This document shows positions 60,237 to 64,000 of a stretch of DNA of 64,000 nt, in pieces. Source of the DNA: Janthinobacterium sp. SUN073 (GTDB taxonomy: Bacteria > Pseudomonadota > Gammaproteobacteria > Burkholderiales > Burkholderiaceae_D); contig NZ_JAPUBT010000002.1 in NCBI RefSeq assembly GCF_030397665.1, positions 343,383 to 407,382 of the forward strand. The letters are read 5' to 3'. Made by a program: the position numbers and the translations under genes. The notes below the pieces were generated by a model that worked only from the letters and a program-made list of their open reading frames with translations, had not been told where the DNA came from and did not search any database. Each line of letters begins with the position of its first letter. Position 1 is the first letter of the stretch.

Positions 60237-60912
60237 CGAGCACGCCCAGGGTGTAGCCGACGCCGCGCACCGTGTGGATCAGCGGTGGCGAAAATTCCTT
60301 GTCCACCTTGGTGCGCAAGCGGCTCACCTGCACGTCGATGACGTTCGTCTGCGGGTCGAAATGGTAGTCCCACACGGCTTCGAGCAACATGGCGCGCGTG
60401 ACGGACTGGCCCTGGTGGCGCATCAGGTATTCCAGCAAGCGAAATTCGCGCGGTTGCAGGGCGATTTGCCGGTTGGCGCGCGTCACGCGCATGGTACGCA
60501 TGTCGAGCACCAGGTCGGCCACCTGCAGCTGCGTCGATTCCGGCACGGGCGCGGCGCGGCGCAGCAGCGCTTCGATGCGCGCCAGCAGTTCGGCGATGGC
60601 GAACGGTTTCGACAGGTAATCGTCGCCGCCGCTGCGCAGGCCGCGCACGCGCTCGTCGACGCTGGACAGGGCCGACAGCACCAGCACGGGCGTGTTGCGG
60701 CCCATGCCGCGCAGGCGCGCGACGATGGCCAGGCCGTCGATCTCGCCGGGCAGCAGGCGGTCGAGCACCAGCGCATCCCAGTCTTCGCCGCAGGCCAGGC
60801 GCATGCCGTCGATGCCATTGTCGCAGGCGGTGACGTCGTGGCCCGCCTCGCGCAGGCCAGCACAAATATAGCGGGAAGTTTCGGCTTCGTCTTCGATGAC
60901 CAGGCAGCGCAC
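60226..60912 (-). CDS. OmpR/PhoB-family response regulator
   Basis: 228 aa from a GTG at 60912 (AAGGAA 7 nt upstream). Receiver domain 1-118 with phospho-acceptor Asp in LVLDRLLPGEIDG, acidic pair VIEDEAE and Lys in LSKPF; C-terminal winged helix (about 130-225, PREFRLLEYLMRHQGQSVTRAMLLEAVW). The frame extends upstream to 61167, but only into antisense sequence. Partner of the kinase at 58881-60236. Confidence 0.93.
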   Translation of the reverse strand: MRCLVIEDEAETSRYICAGLREAGHDVTACDNGIDGMRLACGEDWDALVLDRLLPGEIDGLAIVARLRGMGRNTPVLVLSALSSVDERVRGLRSGGDDYLSKPFAIAELLARIEALLRRAAPVPESTQLQVADLVLDMRTMRVTRANRQIALQPREFRLLEYLMRHQGQSVTRAMLLEAVWDYHFDPQTNVIDVQVSRLRTKVDKEFSPPLIHTVRGVGYTLGVLDGA

Positions 60913-61015
60913 GGGGAATTCCTTGTAAAAATCAGGCAGCAAACAGGCGCAGCATACGCCAGGCGCGCGCCACTTGCCAGCCCCGTCGCGCAGGTGCCGC
61001 CCCGCGGCTAGCCGC

Positions 61016-61381
61016 CTAGTTGCATTTTCCGCGCAGCTTGGCAATCGCCACGAAGGGCAAGGCATACATGCCGACGACGCCGATCGGGCCAATATTCGTC
61101 GGCTGGCGCTGCAAGCCATCGGGGTGCAGGCAGTCGGGCACCTTCGCTTCGGCAAAGGCGGCGGCAAACTGCTCGTACTTTCTGTCGGCGCGTATCGTCA
61201 CCTGCTGCATGGCCGGCTGCGGCAGAGCGTCGCGCACCTGCGCCTCTTCGGCCAGCACGGCGCGCACGGCCTCGCGTATCGTCGCTTGCGTCAGCGGCGG
61301 CACGGGTGCGGGCGGCTGCGCCAAGGTCTGCGCGGCCACGCATGAACATAGCAACACAGCAAGATTCCAGATAGTTTTCAT
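61016..61381 (-). CDS. hypothetical secreted protein (121 aa)
   Basis: Signal peptide 1-21 (LCSCVAAQTLA|QPPAP), a Pro-rich linker, then a short helical domain with two Cys (KVPDCLHPDG, and LRGKCN at the C terminus) that may pair in the periplasm. I do not recognise the family. It is adjacent to the two-component genes, in the same direction, 104 nt upstream of the regulator. Weak ribosome-binding site. Confidence 0.6.
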   Translation of the reverse strand: MKTIWNLAVLLCSCVAAQTLAQPPAPVPPLTQATIREAVRAVLAEEAQVRDALPQPAMQQVTIRADRKYEQFAAAFAEAKVPDCLHPDGLQRQPTNIGPIGVVGMYALPFVAIAKLRGKCN

Positions 61382-61476
61382 GGTCGATGCGGGCACATGG
61401 CAGGTTGGCAAGATTGCCCTGACTATAGCAGTTTTCAGGCATGCCCCCGCGTGCGGCGGGCGATGCAAGTGTCGGG

Positions 61477-61482
61477 TACAAT
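61477..61482 (+). promoter_or_regulatory. -10-like element TACAAT upstream of the DUF481 gene
   Basis: TACAAT (61477-61482) matches the sigma-70 -10 box at five of six positions, about 135 nt upstream of the DUF481 start, within the 236-bp divergent intergenic region 61382-61617. No good -35 hexamer is visible. Confidence 0.3.
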
Positions 61483-61617
61483 ACAGCCTCGACAATGTTT
61501 GGCCGCGCCCGCGCGCAGCTGTTTGTGGCGCCTTCCGGATTGCCGCGGCCTGCATCGACACCACCGCCACTAACGAACAGCAGGCACGCCCGGCGCGCGC
61601 CATAGACAAATACAGCC

Positions 61618-62394
61618 ATGAAATCGACCCACTCTCTCGCACTGGCGCTGGCCATGGCCATCACCTGCGGCAGCGCCGCCGCCGCAGACGTAAAACAAAC
61701 CATGCTGTTCGATGAAATTCCAATCGGCAGCTGGAGCACCTCCGCCGAACTGGGCGCCATCACCACCTCGGGCAATACGGTCGGCACCTCGGTGACGGGC
61801 AAGATCGACGCGCGCCAGGAACTCGATGACTGGAGCAACCAGTACATCTTCAGCGGCTACTTCAAGGAAGACGAGATCACCAGCGACGACGGACAGAAAG
61901 TGCGCGAACGTTCGGCCGAACGCTTTTCCGCTTCCGCCAAGGCCGCCTACAAGCTGATGGCCGACCATGAAAAACTGTTCGTGCTGGCTTCGCACGTGAA
62001 CGACAAGTTCGGCGCCTATACCAAGTACTCGACCCTGGCCGTCGGTCATGGCTCGCGCTGGTACCAGTCGAACGACAAGAGCGTCGACGTGGAATTCGGT
62101 CCTGGCTATTTCAGCGGCACCAACGACACGGGGGAATCGGAGCACGGCCTGACGGTGCGCGGCGCGGCCGCCATGAAGTGGAAAATCAGCCAGTCGGCGA
62201 TGTTTTCACAGACGCTCAGCGTCGAACGAGGTACCTCGAACACCCACTCCATCGCCGAAACGTCCCTCAGCACGAAAATCAACGGCACCATGCAAATGAA
62301 GGCCGCCTTCAGTGCCCGCAACGACACGCGCGTACCGGACGACAAGAAGAACACGGATACGCAAACGTCGCTGACCCTGGTCTATTCGTTCTGA
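61618..62394 (+). CDS. DUF481 outer-membrane beta-barrel protein
   Basis: 258 aa: signal peptide 1-22 (GSAAA|ADVKQ), then amphipathic beta-strands to a terminal aromatic residue (SLTLVYSF). SWSTSAELGAITTSGNTVGTSVTGK (about 38-62) is the typical DUF481 opening strand pair. Members (such as YdiY) are salt- or acid-induced outer-membrane proteins in Gram-negatives. The divergent position from the secreted protein at 61016 suggests independent control. Confidence 0.88.
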   Translation: MKSTHSLALALAMAITCGSAAAADVKQTMLFDEIPIGSWSTSAELGAITTSGNTVGTSVTGKIDARQELDDWSNQYIFSGYFKEDEITSDDGQKVRERSAERFSASAKAAYKLMADHEKLFVLASHVNDKFGAYTKYSTLAVGHGSRWYQSNDKSVDVEFGPGYFSGTNDTGESEHGLTVRGAAAMKWKISQSAMFSQTLSVERGTSNTHSIAETSLSTKINGTMQMKAAFSARNDTRVPDDKKNTDTQTSLTLVYSF

Positions 62395-62395
62395 G

Positions 62396-64000
62396 ATGCC
62401 GGCCACGCTGATGCGGCGACTGCGCCTGGGCGCCCTGCTGTGCGCGGCGGCGCTGCTGAGCGGCTGCGCCGCCGTCACCGTCAGCGCGATCTCCCCGGCC
62501 GACTACCTGCAGCAGCGGCGCGGCGACATCCTCACCACGGGCAAACTCAGCGCCGCGGCCAGCGAAGTGCTGCGCATTATCGGCAGCGACATCGCCGCCT
62601 GCGAAACCAATACGGGCAGCTGCCGCGCCGACCTGGCCCGCTCCGAGCTGCTCAGCGACGAGCAGCGCCTGGCGACGCTGTCCGAATTGTGGCTGGAAAG
62701 CGCCCTGGCGGAAGAAAAACAGGACGGCCGTGCCAGCGCCGAGCGGCTGGCCGCCTGGCTGGAATCGGCCCGCTACGCCTACGCCTACCTGTTCTACACG
62801 ACGCGCACGCCGGGCCAGCGCGCCTTCGAGGAACGCCAGACGCAAATCCGCGACTACTATAACTATGCCGTGCAAAAGGCCGTCGGCAACCTGTTCCGCC
62901 ACCGCGGCGAATACCGCCCTGACGGCCATGTGATCCGCGTCGCCGGCTGGCAGATCGACAGCGAATTGTCGGCCCTGCGCCTGCCCGAAGACGGCACCCT
63001 GCCCGAAGAACTGCTGCCGGCCACCTCGCTGTCGTTTTCCGGCCTGCGCAATGTGTACCGGCGCGACGGCTTCGGCGCCGACCTGGTTGCCGTGATGCCC
63101 AGGCCAGGCGCATCGCAAGGCGAGTATGTGCCCTACCAGGAAACCCGCTTCCCCGTCGTCACGGCGCTGATCCGCTTCGACGGCAACAGCCTGCAAGAGG
63201 TATTGGCCACACAGCAGTTGATGGTGATGCTGGTCGACCCGACGCGCAGCGAATCGACGCGCATGGCGGGCCAGGAATTGCCCGTGGCGGCCAACTTCAC
63301 GGCCGGCTATGGCCTGTGGCTGGCCCGTTCCGGCTTCGGCGTGCAGGCGCTGCGCACCCTGTTCGGCCGCGCCGACGGCATCTCGCGCCCGCAGGTGCAC
63401 CTGATGCAGCCCTACGACCCGAACAAGCGTACCATCGTCATGCTGCACGGCCTGGCCAGCAGTCCCGAAGCGTGGATCAATGTGGCGAATGAACTGATGG
63501 GCGACGAGCAGCTGCGCCGGCGCTACCAGATCTGGCAGGTGTACTACCCCAGCAATGCGCCGCTGGCGGCCAACAACGTGGCCATCCGCCAGGCGCTGGC
63601 CGCCACCCTGGCGCATTTCGACCCTTCGGCCAAGGCGGACGCGGCGAACGACATGGTCTTGATCGGTCACAGCATGGGCGGCGTGCTGGCGCGCCTGATG
63701 GTATCGGATGCCAGCAACACCCTGCTCGACGCCATCACGGAAGAATACCATTTGAAGGGCAAGAAGGCGGAAAAAGTACGCGCCGGACTGGCGCCCTACC
63801 TCAATTTCACGGCCATGCCGCAGGTAAACCGCGCCATCTTCATCGCCGCACCGCACCGCGGCACCTCGTTCGCCAACCACAAGGTGGCGCGCTGGATCGC
63901 CAATCTCGTCACCCTGCCCATCAACATGCTCGAGCAGCTGTCGGACGCCGCCGGCAGCCTGGCGCAGCTCGACACGGGCAGCAGCGAGCCGCTGCGCATC
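62396..64000 (+). CDS. lipoprotein alpha/beta hydrolase (partial, runs off the right edge)
   Basis: 535 codons open to the window end. ATG at 62396 is 2 nt after the DUF481 stop. Lipoprotein signal MPATLMRRLRLGALLCAAAL then LLSGC (Cys24). A helical N-terminal domain (about 40-330) precedes an alpha/beta hydrolase with VMLHGLASSPEAWINVANEL (about 350) and nucleophile elbow GHSMGGVLARLM (about 425); IFIAAPHRGTSFANHKVARW follows. Resembles PGAP1/lipase-like enzymes. The catalytic Asp/His region is not yet reached. Automatic tracks that need a stop codon would miss it. Confidence 0.85.
   Translation, partial: MPATLMRRLRLGALLCAAALLSGCAAVTVSAISPADYLQQRRGDILTTGKLSAAASEVLRIIGSDIAACETNTGSCRADLARSELLSDEQRLATLSELWLESALAEEKQDGRASAERLAAWLESARYAYAYLFYTTRTPGQRAFEERQTQIRDYYNYAVQKAVGNLFRHRGEYRPDGHVIRVAGWQIDSELSALRLPEDGTLPEELLPATSLSFSGLRNVYRRDGFGADLVAVMPRPGASQGEYVPYQETRFPVVTALIRFDGNSLQEVLATQQLMVMLVDPTRSESTRMAGQELPVAANFTAGYGLWLARSGFGVQALRTLFGRADGISRPQVHLMQPYDPNKRTIVMLHGLASSPEAWINVANELMGDEQLRRRYQIWQVYYPSNAPLAANNVAIRQALAATLAHFDPSAKADAANDMVLIGHSMGGVLARLMVSDASNTLLDAITEEYHLKGKKAEKVRAGLAPYLNFTAMPQVNRAIFIAAPHRGTSFANHKVARWIANLVTLPINMLEQLSDAAGSLAQLDTGSSEPLRI

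Overview
The window is about 63% GC, with densely packed, often overlapping genes, and reads as a Betaproteobacterium of the Oxalobacteraceae. A Janthinobacterium/Duganella/Massilia-type organism is my inference from gene content (a PEP-CTERM secreted protein, MXKDX repeat protein, SigF/NrsF, DUF4331 module, many LysR/AraC/MFS genes), not from a marker gene. No rRNA, tRNA, CRISPR array, insertion sequence or phage was seen.

Layout. 1-10.8 kb: small regulator/transporter units (LysR with a YeiH sulfate-exporter homologue, LysE, alpha/beta hydrolase, AraC), a UvrD-like helicase preceded by an ATGA-coupled 42-aa ORF, a CAT-like acetyltransferase, a DUF6585-like membrane protein and an MFS pump. 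10.8-13.5 kb: a DUF3494-type ice-binding protein with a PEP-CTERM tail, an EAL phosphodiesterase and an MXKDX protein. 13.5-21.4 kb: a stress module, with DUF1223, cytochrome b and a YedY-like molybdoenzyme in one operon, divergent from the ECF sigma factor SigF and its anti-sigma factor NrsF. The DUF1223 operon has an exact GTAACC-N16-CGAA promoter. DUF4331, lipoprotein, TPR and HupE/UreJ genes follow. 21.4-26.5 kb: GST/MFS pair with a LysR gene, then an AT-rich orphan gene. 26.5-31.2 kb: a membrane protein with a receiver-like domain converges on a NodB-caspase-EF-hand-TPR fusion followed 2 nt later by an Imm22-like gene.

31.2-49.0 kb is the centrepiece, an organosulfur-scavenging region. 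An eight-gene operon (class II aldolase, SsuA, two SsuC, MFS, SsuB, a DszB-like desulfinase, a second SsuA) diverges from a second DszB-like gene. RibH under an FMN riboswitch, a TonB receptor, two SsuD-type LLM monooxygenases, an SfnR-like sigma-54 activator and a DszA/NtaA-type monooxygenase follow. I find five sigma-54 (GG-N10-GC) promoters and eight copies of a dyad NGCTG-N9-CARCA in three of the intergenic regions, which together look like one regulon: outer-membrane uptake, ABC/MFS import, FMN-dependent C-S cleavage, desulfination and flavin supply.

49.0-54.7 kb: homogentisate catabolism (MFS, MhaA-like hydroxylase, DUF2783, HmgA) with a LuxR regulator. 54.7-64 kb: housekeeping and envelope genes (MsrA, MBL hydrolase, HemB, VirK/DUF535, a two-component system, DUF481 barrel, and a lipoprotein hydrolase running off the end). 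A palindromic intergenic repeat occurs twice in inverted orientation (50568-50654 and 56615-56675). Many start codons were moved from the longest reading frame on the basis of ribosome-binding sites, and each entry says where.
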